From DASUPK01 sp963743575 (GTDB lineage: Bacteria; Actinomycetota; Thermoleophilia; Solirubrobacterales; 70-9), in contig CAVUQC010000007.1 of NCBI GenBank assembly GCA_963743575.1, positions 1,054,001 through 1,118,000 of the forward strand: 64,000 bases of DNA, in the 5' to 3' direction. The notes beneath the pieces were generated by a model that saw nothing but the letters and a program-made list of their open reading frames with translations, was not told where the DNA came from and did not search any database. Both the position numbers and the translations under genes were made by a program. Numbering within the stretch: the stretch's first letter is position 1; each line of letters begins with the position of its first letter. Below are positions 47,575 to 53,892 of the stretch, piece after piece.

Positions 47575-47970
47575 ATGTCGGAGCAGAACGTGGCGGTAGT
47601 GCAAGCCTTCGTTGACGCCTGGAACGTGGGCGACATGGATGCGGTTCGCGAGCTGCTCGACCCCGATGTGATCCTGAGGCCCGTGAGCGACTGGCCGGAG
47701 CCAGGCCCCTACATGGGTCGCGAGGCGGCCATGGGCTTCTACGAGCGAGTCCGCGAAGCCTTCGACGCCGACACGGTAGAGCTGACCGGCGGCTTCAGTC
47801 ACGCCGCCGATCGGGTTGTCTTCAGGTGGATCTGGCACGCCCAGGGGCAAGGACCCGAGTCGAATATGGAACTGACGACCATCTTCACCGTTCGTAACGG
47901 CAAGGTCCGCGAGGCCGAGTACTTCTGGGATCACGACGAAGCCCTCGAAGCCGCCGGGCTGTCGGAGTAG
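47575..47970 (+). CDS. Cassette SnoaL-like protein 1
   Basis: The 131-aa NTF2-fold protein begins MSEQNVAVVQAFVDAWNVGD, has LDPDVILRPVSDWPEPGPYMG and ends with the strand TTIFTVRNGKVREAEYFWDH and the shared tail EALEAAGLSE. GATACT (47561-47566) is nine bases before the ATG, so a leaderless mRNA is likely. An ATG inside site B is also in frame and would add 17 residues. Cargo function is unknown; relatives include isomerases and cyclases. Its stop is only three bases from the next ATG, with no A/B sites between. Confidence 0.82.
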   Translation: MSEQNVAVVQAFVDAWNVGDMDAVRELLDPDVILRPVSDWPEPGPYMGREAAMGFYERVREAFDADTVELTGGFSHAADRVVFRWIWHAQGQGPESNMELTTIFTVRNGKVREAEYFWDHDEALEAAGLSE

Positions 47971-47973
47971 GCG

Positions 47974-48354
47974 ATGTCGCAAGAGAATGTCGAAAGCTTC
48001 AAGCGCTCCGTGGAAGCCTGGAACCGTGACAACTTCGACGCCTGGATCGACCAGTTCGATCCCGAGGTCGAATGGTTCACACTTCTTGAGGTATATCGCG
48101 GGCATGCCGGAGCCCGGAAGGCTTGGGAGAGCCTCAAGGGCGCCATGCAAATCAGGACTCGATTTGACGATATTCGTGACCTCGGGGAATCCGTGCTCGC
48201 CCTGGGGGAAATGGAGGGCACGGGACAGGCAACCCGGTTGAACTTCACTAGTGAGAACGCGCAGCTGGTCACTTATCGTGGCGGCAGAGTCGTCAATATC
48301 CGGTCTTTCCGCAGCCACGCCGAGGCCCTCGAAGCCGCCGGGCTGTCGGAGTAG
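47974..48354 (+). CDS. Cassette SnoaL-like protein 2
   Basis: The 126-aa NTF2-fold protein reads MSQENVESFKRSVEAWNRDN, then FDPEVEWFTLLEVYRGHAGA and the tail EALEAAGLSE. It follows SnoaL 1 as TAG-GCG-ATG, so it lacks its own GATACT box and must depend on the upstream promoter. The pair thus looks like two cassettes joined by loss of the intervening A-B junction. Site A follows its stop by two bases. Confidence 0.82.
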   Translation: MSQENVESFKRSVEAWNRDNFDAWIDQFDPEVEWFTLLEVYRGHAGARKAWESLKGAMQIRTRFDDIRDLGESVLALGEMEGTGQATRLNFTSENAQLVTYRGGRVVNIRSFRSHAEALEAAGLSE

Positions 48355-48356
48355 CC

Positions 48357-48391
48357 GCTTTGGACGAGAAGCGGCGGTTTGCATGGAAAGC
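48357..48391 (+). repeat. Sites A1 and B2
   Basis: A1 (48357-48372) has core GGACGA and extended arms CCGCTTT/GAAGCGG (48355-48374). B2 (48376-48391) has core GCATGG with a degenerate left arm GGTTT. They are separated by three bases and follow the SnoaL 2 stop. Confidence 0.8.
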
Positions 48392-48519
48392 AGTGATCTG
48401 ACCCCCGGAGCCGGTCGGTCAAACTACTGTCGGGCGGTCTTCCAAGAACCATCCTTGACCAGGTGGCCTTGCCGAACTAGCCTCGGCCCAATTCAGAAAA
48501 TGGGAGGAGGGAGAGGGAG

Positions 48520-49278
48520 ATGAAAAGCAGGGTTCGAGGGACGGTCCTCGCCGCGATCGCCGTCGGCGCAGCCGCCGCCGTCACGCCAACAACTTCAAGC
48601 GCCGCCACGGTCTTCGGAGCGGATCTCAACCATGACCCGACGAACTCCACCGTGCACGACTCGGTCACGAACCTGACCCTCCCGGGCAACGCGTCCGACG
48701 TCGCCCCGGTGAGCGGCGTACTTACGTCGGTGCGTATCAGGACAGCCGGCAACGGCGGCACTGGCGTCATCCGGATTCTGACCCAGACCTCCCACCCCGA
48801 CGCCACGACCTACGGATTCCTGAACACCACGCCCGAGATCCCTGTGACTGTGACGGCGGACGCCTCGCCCTCGGGGCACTTAACCGAAGTCGTCACACGC
48901 CGCCCCATCACGGCGGGGCAGCGGCTTGCCTGGTACATCGACGACAATCCGACGGGCTCGGTGCACTCGACCTACATCGACGCGGCGGCGACCTGTGCCT
49001 ATCTCCTTCCAGGCACTCAACCTGCGGGCACCAGCGCTGACTACACGACCTCCGGCTGTGGAAATGGGGCCGTGATGATCTCGGGAACGATTGAGCCGGA
49101 CGCCGACGCGGACGGTTTCGGGGACGAAACTCAGGACTGTGCTCCCACGGACCCGAATCTCCATGCGGGGTGCCGCGCTGCCGCCCTTCATCGCTGCAAG
49201 AAGCGGGCCTACAAGAAACACTGGCCGCGCAACCGGCTGAAGAAGTGTCGGAGGAAGGCGAACTTGTTGCCGGTCTGA
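48520..49278 (+). CDS. Secreted protein with Ca-binding-like Asp repeat and basic tail
   Basis: The 252-aa protein has a signal peptide (about 1-28, ending SSAA), a beta-rich body without a recognised family, a DADADGFGDETQDCAPTDPN stretch like a thrombospondin type-3/dockerin calcium loop near residue 195, and a Cys/Arg/Lys-rich end (RCKKRAYKKHW, KKCRRKANLLPV). A GGGAGGAGGGAGAGGGAG run precedes the ATG, so unlike its neighbours it uses a ribosome site. It sits between site pair A1-B2 and a lone A half-site. Confidence 0.7.
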   Translation: MKSRVRGTVLAAIAVGAAAAVTPTTSSAATVFGADLNHDPTNSTVHDSVTNLTLPGNASDVAPVSGVLTSVRIRTAGNGGTGVIRILTQTSHPDATTYGFLNTTPEIPVTVTADASPSGHLTEVVTRRPITAGQRLAWYIDDNPTGSVHSTYIDAAATCAYLLPGTQPAGTSADYTTSGCGNGAVMISGTIEPDADADGFGDETQDCAPTDPNLHAGCRAAALHRCKKRAYKKHWPRNRLKKCRRKANLLPV

Positions 49279-49298
49279 GCCTTTCGGTGAGATAGCTC

Positions 49299-49314
49299 CT
49301 GTTGGACGAGAAGC
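49299..49314 (+). repeat. Site A2, degenerate
   Basis: Core GGACGA with right arm GAAGC kept and left arm changed to CTGTT, so the dyad is mostly lost. No B site follows. It separates the secreted-protein gene from the monooxygenase-like gene. Confidence 0.6.
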
Positions 49315-49374
49315 GCCGGTCCGGACCTAGAGTTAGCCAAGGAATTGCAACAAGCGTCTGATGGGAGGTCAAAA

Positions 49375-49674
49375 GTGTTTGCGAGAGTGAATTTCCTGCA
49401 AACGACATCCGAGCGCATCGGCGATGTCGCCACGGTGGTTCGAGACGTCGTTCATCCAGGCATTCGGGAGGAGACTGGTTACGTCGGATACGTGGTTCTC
49501 GGCGACAGCGAAACCGGGAAGGCGCTCGGAGTCACGCTCTGGCAGAGCGAGGCTGACAGAGAGCGGAGCGACGAGAAGGCACGACAGATTCGTCCTCGCG
49601 TCGAGCAGGCAACCGGTGGGACGATGCAATCGGTTGAGAGTTACGACGTCCTCTTCTTTGACGTCCTGCGGTAG
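49375..49674 (+). CDS. Antibiotic-biosynthesis-monooxygenase-like (dimeric alpha-beta barrel) protein
   Basis: The 99-aa protein has FARVNFLQTTSERIGDVATV, HPGIREETGYVGYVVLGDSE and LGVTLWQSEADRERSDEKA, the short ferredoxin-like pattern of ABM-domain proteins, which oxidise aromatic compounds or degrade haem, or simply bind. GGGAGG six bases before the GTG at 49375 sets the start. It sits between site A2 and the A3-B3 pair and is transcribed in the array direction. Confidence 0.68.
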   Translation: MFARVNFLQTTSERIGDVATVVRDVVHPGIREETGYVGYVVLGDSETGKALGVTLWQSEADRERSDEKARQIRPRVEQATGGTMQSVESYDVLFFDVLR

Positions 49675-49684
49675 TAGGCCGACC

Positions 49685-49729
49685 GCTGCTTTGGACGAGA
49701 AGCAGCACTCCGCTTTGCATGGAAAGCGG
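49685..49729 (+). repeat. Sites A3 and B3 (best-formed pair)
   Basis: A3: arms GCTGCTTT (49685-49692) and GAAGCAGC (49699-49706) around GGACGA. B3: arms CCGCTTT (49710-49716) and AAAGCGG (49723-49729) around GCATGG. Arm bases differ from sites A1 and B1 but remain complementary, i.e. they covary. Confidence 0.85.
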
Positions 49730-49753
49730 CGGTCTTCGCGAGATACTGCGGCG

Positions 49754-50161
49754 ATGTCGGAGGAGAACATCGAGATGGTCCGGCGCTCGGTTGACGCCTG
49801 GAATCGGCGCGACATCGAGGCGCTGCTGGACCTTGGTGGTCCAGAGATCGCATTCGTCAACTCGCCCACAGCGGTCGAACCGGGCACAAGGCGCGGGACT
49901 GATGAGGTCGTCGCGGCAGTCAAGAAACAGTGGGAAATCCTCGACGCTCGGTGGGAAGTCGATGAGTTCTTCGATCGCGGCGACGAGATCTTCGCCCTAG
50001 GTCGCCTTTCACGGGGTATGCCGGGAAGCGATAGGCAACTGGAGCAGCCGCTCCTCGTCTCCTACACCCTTCGCAATCGGAAGCTGATCCGGGCTGAGAT
50101 CCTCGGCTTTGGCGTCACTGAGGTCGAAACAGCCCTCGAAGCCGCCGGATTGTCGGAGTAG
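49754..50161 (+). CDS. Cassette SnoaL-like protein 3
   Basis: The 135-aa NTF2-fold protein reads MSEENIEMVRRSVDAWNRRD, has FVNSPTAVEPGTRRGTDEVV and ends VETALEAAGLSE. GATACT lies six bases before the ATG (49742-49747), the shortest spacing in the family; the B-site ATG is out of frame here. Sites A3-B3 precede it and A4-B4 follow directly after the stop. Function unknown. Confidence 0.82.
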   Translation: MSEENIEMVRRSVDAWNRRDIEALLDLGGPEIAFVNSPTAVEPGTRRGTDEVVAAVKKQWEILDARWEVDEFFDRGDEIFALGRLSRGMPGSDRQLEQPLLVSYTLRNRKLIRAEILGFGVTEVETALEAAGLSE

Positions 50162-50162
50162 C

Positions 50163-50196
50163 GCTTTGGACGAAAAAGGCCGCTTTGCATGAAAGC
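50163..50196 (+). repeat. Sites A4 and B4
   Basis: A4 (50163-50180) has core GGACGA and a right arm with two extra bases (AAAAAGGC). B4 (50182-50196) lost one G of its core (GCATG). They abut the SnoaL 3 stop and precede SnoaL 4. Confidence 0.75.
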
Positions 50197-50225
50197 AGCA
50201 CTCCGGTAGCGGGATACTGTGGGCG

Positions 50226-50618
50226 ATGTCGGAGGAGAACGTGGAGGTGGTGCGCCGTGGCTTCGAAGCCTTCCAGCGAGGCGGACCCGAGGCGATGCTC
50301 GAGCTGTTCAGCGACAACGTCATCACCTACCGCCCTGAGCCGGACGGAGCGACTCTTCACGGCAAGGCGGGATTCCGCAGCGCCGTCGCCGACTGGACGG
50401 AGGATTTCAGCGGTTGGCAGATACTTCCCCAGGACTTCGCCGATCTGGGCGAGCGGGTCCTGGTTCGGCTCATCCAGATAGCGGAGGGGAGAAGCAGCGG
50501 CGTCCGTGTGGAGGAGGACTGGTGGTTCCTCTTCGAACTGACCGGTGGCAAAGTCTCGAAGCTCAGCTTCTACACCAACCCCCCCGAGGCCCTCGAAGCC
50601 GCCGGGCTTTCGGAGTAG
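50226..50618 (+). CDS. Cassette SnoaL-like protein 4
   Basis: The 130-aa NTF2-fold protein reads MSEENVEVVRRGFEAFQRGG, then FSDNVITYRPEPDGATLHGKA and FELTGGKVSKLSFYTNPPEALEAAGLSE (in parts). GATACT (50213-50218) is seven bases before the ATG. It lies between A4-B4 and A5-B5. Function unknown. Confidence 0.82.
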   Translation: MSEENVEVVRRGFEAFQRGGPEAMLELFSDNVITYRPEPDGATLHGKAGFRSAVADWTEDFSGWQILPQDFADLGERVLVRLIQIAEGRSSGVRVEEDWWFLFELTGGKVSKLSFYTNPPEALEAAGLSE

Positions 50619-50620
50619 GC

Positions 50621-50660
50621 GCTTTGGACGAAAAGCAGATATCCGCTTTGCATGGAAAGA
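50621..50660 (+). repeat. Sites A5 and B5
   Basis: A5 (50621-50636) GCTTT-GGACGA-AAAGC is a clean five-base dyad. B5 (50645-50660) has core GCATGG with the right arm ending AAAGA. Eight bases separate them. They lie two bases after the SnoaL 4 stop. Confidence 0.8.
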
Positions 50661-50693
50661 GACACTCCGGCGCGAGATACTGAGTGGGCGGTG

Positions 50694-50714
50694 TCGCAGG
50701 AGAAGCCTGCGTGA
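50694..50714 (+). pseudogene. 5' remnant of a cassette SnoaL gene
   Basis: After B5 the usual leader is intact (CGCGAGATACTG, then GGGCG) and a GTG begins SQEKPA before a stop, matching MSQEN of the family. Only the first few codons remain; the methyltransferase gene follows. Confidence 0.65.
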
Positions 50715-50735
50715 GCGAACCTCAAGGAATCCAGC

Positions 50736-51353
50736 ATGGGCGTTCCCTACAAGCTCTTCTACCGGGTCGGCTTCCACCCCTGGGAGGACCTTGCAGAGCA
50801 CCCACCATTCGCAGAGACGCTGTCGGAGTTACTCGCGCGCGAGGAAAGCGGGCGCGAGCCGCCATTCGGTCCGGCGCTCGACCTCGGATGTGGGAGCGGC
50901 GTCTGGGGAGTCGCACTGGCGAAGCGCGGCTGGCAGGTCACCGGCGTCGACATCGTCGACACGGCCCTGGAGCGGGGTCGTGAGCGGGTTCAGAAGGCCG
51001 GCGTCGACGCCCGGATCACGCACGCCGATGTGACGGCTCTTCGGGAGGCGGGGATCGGCTCCGACTTCCGACTGGTCCTCGACACGGGAACCTTCCACGG
51101 TCTCGCCGACTCCCAGCGCATGGCGATGGGTCGAGAGATAGATGCGGTCGCCGCCGACGATGCCACCGTGCTGCTCGACTGCTTTGCGCCGCGCTGGCGA
51201 GGGCCGCTGCCGCGCGGGGCTAGCCGGAGTGACGTGGAGGCGGCGTTTCCCGACTGGACGATCACAGACATCGAGGTCGCGGATAGTGAACCCGAGGCCA
51301 TTGCGAGGCTGCTGAAGTTCGACGAGCACTTCTACCGACTTCGTCGACGGTGA
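50736..51353 (+). CDS. Class I SAM methyltransferase (cargo inside a SnoaL shell)
   Basis: The 205-aa protein has SAM motif I ALDLGCGSGVWGVALAKRG (near 49-67), strand-2 acidic end VTGVDIVDTALERG, ADVTALREAG and LVLDTGTFHGLADSQR. It resembles small thiopurine/TehB-like methyltransferases; the substrate is unknown. It lies between a SnoaL 5' remnant (50694) and a SnoaL 3' tail remnant (51364-51385), so it appears to have replaced the body of a SnoaL gene. It can use that remnant's GATACT box. Confidence 0.8.
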   Translation: MGVPYKLFYRVGFHPWEDLAEHPPFAETLSELLAREESGREPPFGPALDLGCGSGVWGVALAKRGWQVTGVDIVDTALERGRERVQKAGVDARITHADVTALREAGIGSDFRLVLDTGTFHGLADSQRMAMGREIDAVAADDATVLLDCFAPRWRGPLPRGASRSDVEAAFPDWTITDIEVADSEPEAIARLLKFDEHFYRLRRR

Positions 51354-51363
51354 CCTTGGCGGG

Positions 51364-51385
51364 CGAAGCCGCCGGGGTCCGGGCC
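51364..51385 (+). pseudogene. 3' tail remnant of a cassette SnoaL gene
   Basis: CGAAGCCGCCGGGGT followed by CCGGGCCTAAG corresponds to the conserved tail encoding EAAGLSE plus stop. It directly precedes the next SnoaL ATG (GCG-ATG), as at the SnoaL 1-2 joint. No A or B site is left here. Confidence 0.55.
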
Positions 51386-51391
51386 TAAGCG

Positions 51392-51796
51392 ATGTCGCAG
51401 GAGAACGTCGAGATCGTGCGCCGCTTCTTACACGCATTCGTCCAGGGCGACTACGAGGCCTCGACGGAGCACATGGGCGACGAAGTCGTGCTCTGGTCGG
51501 ATCCGCGGGCAAACATGGAAACGCAGCAGGTAGGGGGACGGGAAGCCGTGACCGCGTCGATTGGGCGGTTCGTCTCCTCGTTCGACGATTACTGGTGCGC
51601 CGAGCCTGACGAGTTGATCGACGCAGGAGACTGGGTCGTGGTCGTCATGCGCTCCGGTGGCCGCGGGCGCACCAGCGGTGTGGCTGTGACCCAAACGTGG
51701 AACGTCGCCTACGAGCTGGCGGAGCGCAAAGTCGTCCGAATCGAATTCCACCCCACCCGGGAGGATGCCCTCGAAGCCGCCGGACTACCGGAGTAG
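51392..51796 (+). CDS. Cassette SnoaL-like protein 5
   Basis: The 134-aa NTF2-fold protein reads MSQENVEIVRRFLHAFVQGD, has DEVVLWSDPRANMETQQVGG and TQTWNVAYELAERKVVRIEF and ends DALEAAGLPE. It has no GATACT box of its own because it is joined to the preceding tail remnant. Sites A6-B6 follow its stop. Function unknown. Confidence 0.8.
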   Translation: MSQENVEIVRRFLHAFVQGDYEASTEHMGDEVVLWSDPRANMETQQVGGREAVTASIGRFVSSFDDYWCAEPDELIDAGDWVVVVMRSGGRGRTSGVAVTQTWNVAYELAERKVVRIEFHPTREDALEAAGLPE

Positions 51797-51797
51797 T

Positions 51798-51832
51798 GCT
51801 TTGGACGAGAAGCAGCGGTTCGCATGGAAAGC
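51798..51832 (+). repeat. Sites A6 and B6
   Basis: A6 (51798-51813) GCTTT-GGACGA-GAAGC. B6 (51817-51832) has core GCATGG and left arm GGTTC, partly degenerate. The overall layout matches A1-B2 (three-base gap), suggesting these two junctions share history. Confidence 0.78.
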
Positions 51833-51923
51833 GGCGGTTATCGCCCTCCGCGGAGCAGGTCGGATAGGTTCCGAATTAATCGCGCCGGATCACCTTGGGG
51901 CGCGCCACCTATAGGGGATCAAC

Positions 51924-52193
51924 ATGCCGAAGATCGTCATTCATCACGAGGTCGAGGACGCCGAGCGCTGGCTCACCACTGGCAAGACCACTCGCGAGAA
52001 TTTCTTTGGGCCGCTCGGGATCACCGACATCAAGACGTACACCAACCCACAGAACCCACAGCAGGTCGCGCTGACGATGGACGTTCCGGACCTCGACGCA
52101 ATGATGGCCGCACTCGAGACTCCCGAGGCCTCCGAAGCCGAGAAGACGGACGGGGTCAAGAGCGACACCATCGCTTTCTACGTCGAGGCGTAG
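51924..52193 (+). CDS. Small cargo protein, ABM/YciI-like fold suspected
   Basis: The 89-aa protein reads MPKIVIHHEVEDAERWLTTG, continues GPLGITDIKTYTNPQNPQQ and has VALTMDVPDLDAMMAALETP before an acidic end. The alternation suggests a small alpha-beta barrel as in cyanase-like or ABM proteins of unknown role. GGGGATC precedes the ATG. A 130-bp gap upstream holds B6 and no clear GATACT box. Site A7 lies 15 bases after the stop. Confidence 0.65.
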   Translation: MPKIVIHHEVEDAERWLTTGKTTRENFFGPLGITDIKTYTNPQNPQQVALTMDVPDLDAMMAALETPEASEAEKTDGVKSDTIAFYVEA

Positions 52194-52207
52194 GTAAGAA
52201 AAGCGCC

Positions 52208-52223
52208 GCTTTGGACGAGAAGC
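52208..52223 (+). repeat. Site A7, abutting the recombinase stop
   Basis: GCTTT-GGACGA-GAAGC, six-base arms CGCTTT/GAAGCG (52207-52224). It is the last right-facing site. The recombinase stop codon (52227-52225) begins one base beyond it. Confidence 0.8.
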
Positions 52224-52224
52224 G

Positions 52225-52905
52225 CTAGCCGCTAAGCGCGGCCGCTGCCGGAATCACCGGAGGCCGGCGGCTGCGAACGGTCTCGATGATCTCCCCGCTG
52301 TCGATCCCCTGCAGATAGATCGAGGTGACGCCGAGGTTCGCGTGCCCGAGCTGGCGCTGGATGACGTTGAGAGGAACGCCCTCTCTCGCCATTTCGACCG
52401 CATGGGCGTGTCGCAGCTGATGCGGAGCGAATCGTCTGCGCACCCCGGCCTGGACGGCGGTGTGGCGCAGCGATGATCTGACCTGGGAGCTCGACAATGG
52501 CCGCCCGCAGGTCGCTCCGCTAATCACGCAGAACAGGGGTCCCAGTGGCAGCGACAAGCGGGTCTCTAGCCACGGTCGGAGCTGCTCCCAAGCCCAGTCA
52601 TCCATCCCGAGTTCTCTGCGACGCCCGCCCTTACCGCGACGGACCAGGACCGAGCCACGACCCACCTCGAGGTCGGACTCTGCGAGCGCAAGAGCTTCAG
52701 AGATCCGCAGGCCCGCCCTCCAGAGCACGACGATCAGCCCGCGCAGCCTCTGCCCGTGCCGACCTGGTCCCGCTTGACGCATAACGGCGATGATTTCCTC
52801 GACCCGCGGTGGGTCGGCTGGGTAGCAGCGGCCCTTGTTGCCGGGCCTACGTGAGCTGAGAACGCGGATCTTCGAGCTGTGAACTGCTTGGGATGACTGG
52901 AGCAT
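52225..52905 (-). CDS. Compact tyrosine recombinase
   Basis: The 226-aa phage-integrase-family recombinase has all six usual catalytic positions: Arg67 (AGLRISEAL), Lys92 (RRGKGGRRRE), His162 and Arg165 (PHQLRHAHA), His188 (LGHANLG) and Tyr197 (TSIYLQG). The N-terminal DNA-binding domain is very short (about 45 residues before the core) compared with about 90-110 in typical members. No IntI-type insertion is seen. GGAGG six bases before the ATG fixes the start. It is flanked by A sites in opposite orientations and is the only recombinase in the region. Confidence 0.9.
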   Translation of the reverse strand: MLQSSQAVHSSKIRVLSSRRPGNKGRCYPADPPRVEEIIAVMRQAGPGRHGQRLRGLIVVLWRAGLRISEALALAESDLEVGRGSVLVRRGKGGRRRELGMDDWAWEQLRPWLETRLSLPLGPLFCVISGATCGRPLSSSQVRSSLRHTAVQAGVRRRFAPHQLRHAHAVEMAREGVPLNVIQRQLGHANLGVTSIYLQGIDSGEIIETVRSRRPPVIPAAAALSG

Positions 52906-52935
52906 CGCTTCCTCCGTTGGTTGGGGGAAACCGAT

Positions 52936-52951
52936 GCTTTTCGTCCAAAGC
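52936..52951 (-). repeat. Site A8, upstream of the recombinase
   Basis: On the minus strand GCTTT-GGACGA-AAAGC. It lies between the recombinase start (52905) and the stop of SnoaL 6 (52954). It is the first left-facing site, inverted relative to A7. Confidence 0.82.
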
Positions 52952-52953
52952 GG

Positions 52954-53370
52954 CTACTCCGACAGCCCAGCGGCTTCGAGGGCCTCGGCGCGGTCGCTGA
53001 ACATGCGGACACGCACGATCCGACCTCCACGAACCGTCGTCGCGAAGTAGCGGCGCTGATCGACGCTGACCCCACTTTCGACCCCTGTTTCCCATTCGTG
53101 GATCGCCGAGAACACTTCCTCGTCGCCCGCGTCGCGGACTTCCTCAACCTCGAAGTGCCAGTCCCTCCAGGAATCGGCCCAGGCCTGGAGAAACTCTCCG
53201 ACCTTCGCACCTCGGTACACCTGTTCCTCTGCCCAACCGGTAACACCCGACATATCCCACTCGATTGCCTGGTCGAAACTGCGCTCGCTCTCGGCCTGCG
53301 CAGCCTTAGAATCACCGCTGCCGAAAGCCAGCTCGGCGGCCCGGACGATCTCCACGTTCTCCTCCGACAT
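52954..53370 (-). CDS. Cassette SnoaL-like protein 6
   Basis: The 138-aa NTF2-fold protein reads MSEENVEIVRAAELAFGSGD, has AIEWDMSGVTGWAEEQVYRG and DQRRYFATTVRGGRIVRVRM and ends EALEAAGLSE. GATACT is nine bases before the ATG on the minus strand (53385-53380). The ATG in site B7 is in frame and would add 17 residues. Sites A9-B7 lie upstream and A8 just downstream. It is transcribed toward, and possibly into, the recombinase gene. Confidence 0.82.
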   Translation of the reverse strand: MSEENVEIVRAAELAFGSGDSKAAQAESERSFDQAIEWDMSGVTGWAEEQVYRGAKVGEFLQAWADSWRDWHFEVEEVRDAGDEEVFSAIHEWETGVESGVSVDQRRYFATTVRGGRIVRVRMFSDRAEALEAAGLSE

Positions 53371-53400
53371 CGCCCACGCAGTATCTCTCGACGGACCCCC

Positions 53401-53441
53401 GCTTTCCATGCAAAGCAGCACCGCCGCTTTTCGTCCAAAGC
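53401..53441 (-). repeat. Sites A9 and B7
   Basis: Minus strand order A9 (53441-53426, GCTTT-GGACGA-AAAGC) then B7 (53416-53401, GCTTT-GCATGG-AAAGC). They separate SnoaL 7 and SnoaL 6. Confidence 0.83.
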
Positions 53442-53442
53442 A

Positions 53443-53838
53443 CTACTCCGACAGCCCGGCGGCTTCGAGGGCTTCGTCTTGGGAGAGGAAGCTGCGTCCG
53501 TGGATGATCTTTCCGGAGCGGAAGGTGTAGAGGGCTCCGCCGGACTGATGCATAGCCGCGCCGCTGTCGTGCCCGCGAACCCGGAGCTCATAGAGCACGA
53601 GGACGCGATCGCCGAGGTCTCTGAACTCGGAGTTTTCGAGCTTCACCTCCGAGAAGCTTTCGAAGAACTCCCGGGTGTAATCGAGATGCCCTTCGGTACC
53701 TCGATAGATCTTGCCCTCTACGGCCCCTGCCATTGCCGGGATCCATTCGCCCTCCGGGTCCCACCCTTCGATAGCGACCTCCTGCCGCACGAACGCATCG
53801 TGGTTCCGCCGGACGATCTCAACATTTTCCTGAGACAT
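53443..53838 (-). CDS. Cassette SnoaL-like protein 7
   Basis: The 131-aa NTF2-fold protein reads MSQENVEIVRRNHDAFVRQE, has PAMAGAVEGKIYRGTEGHLD and GGALYTFRSGKIIHGRSFLS and ends DEALEAAGLSE. GATACT is nine bases before the ATG (53853-53848, minus strand). The B8 ATG is in frame with it. Site B8 lies upstream and A9 directly after the stop. Function unknown. Confidence 0.82.
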   Translation of the reverse strand: MSQENVEIVRRNHDAFVRQEVAIEGWDPEGEWIPAMAGAVEGKIYRGTEGHLDYTREFFESFSEVKLENSEFRDLGDRVLVLYELRVRGHDSGAAMHQSGGALYTFRSGKIIHGRSFLSQDEALEAAGLSE

Positions 53839-53868
53839 CGCCCGCGCAGTATCTCGCGGCGGAGTACT

Positions 53869-53884
53869 GCTTTCCATGCAAAGC
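53869..53884 (-). repeat. Site B8
   Basis: Minus strand GCTTT-GCATGG-AAAGC; extended arms match at 9 of 11 positions (53864-53889). No A site precedes it; the next gene's stop lies nine bases away. Confidence 0.8.
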
Positions 53885-53892
53885 GGTAGTCG

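Noticed and set aside
47974..48354. Steroid isomerase or polyketide cyclase annotation for the SnoaL genes
   Set aside because: The NTF2 fold hosts many functions and no catalytic Asp/Tyr pattern or pathway context supports a specific activity.
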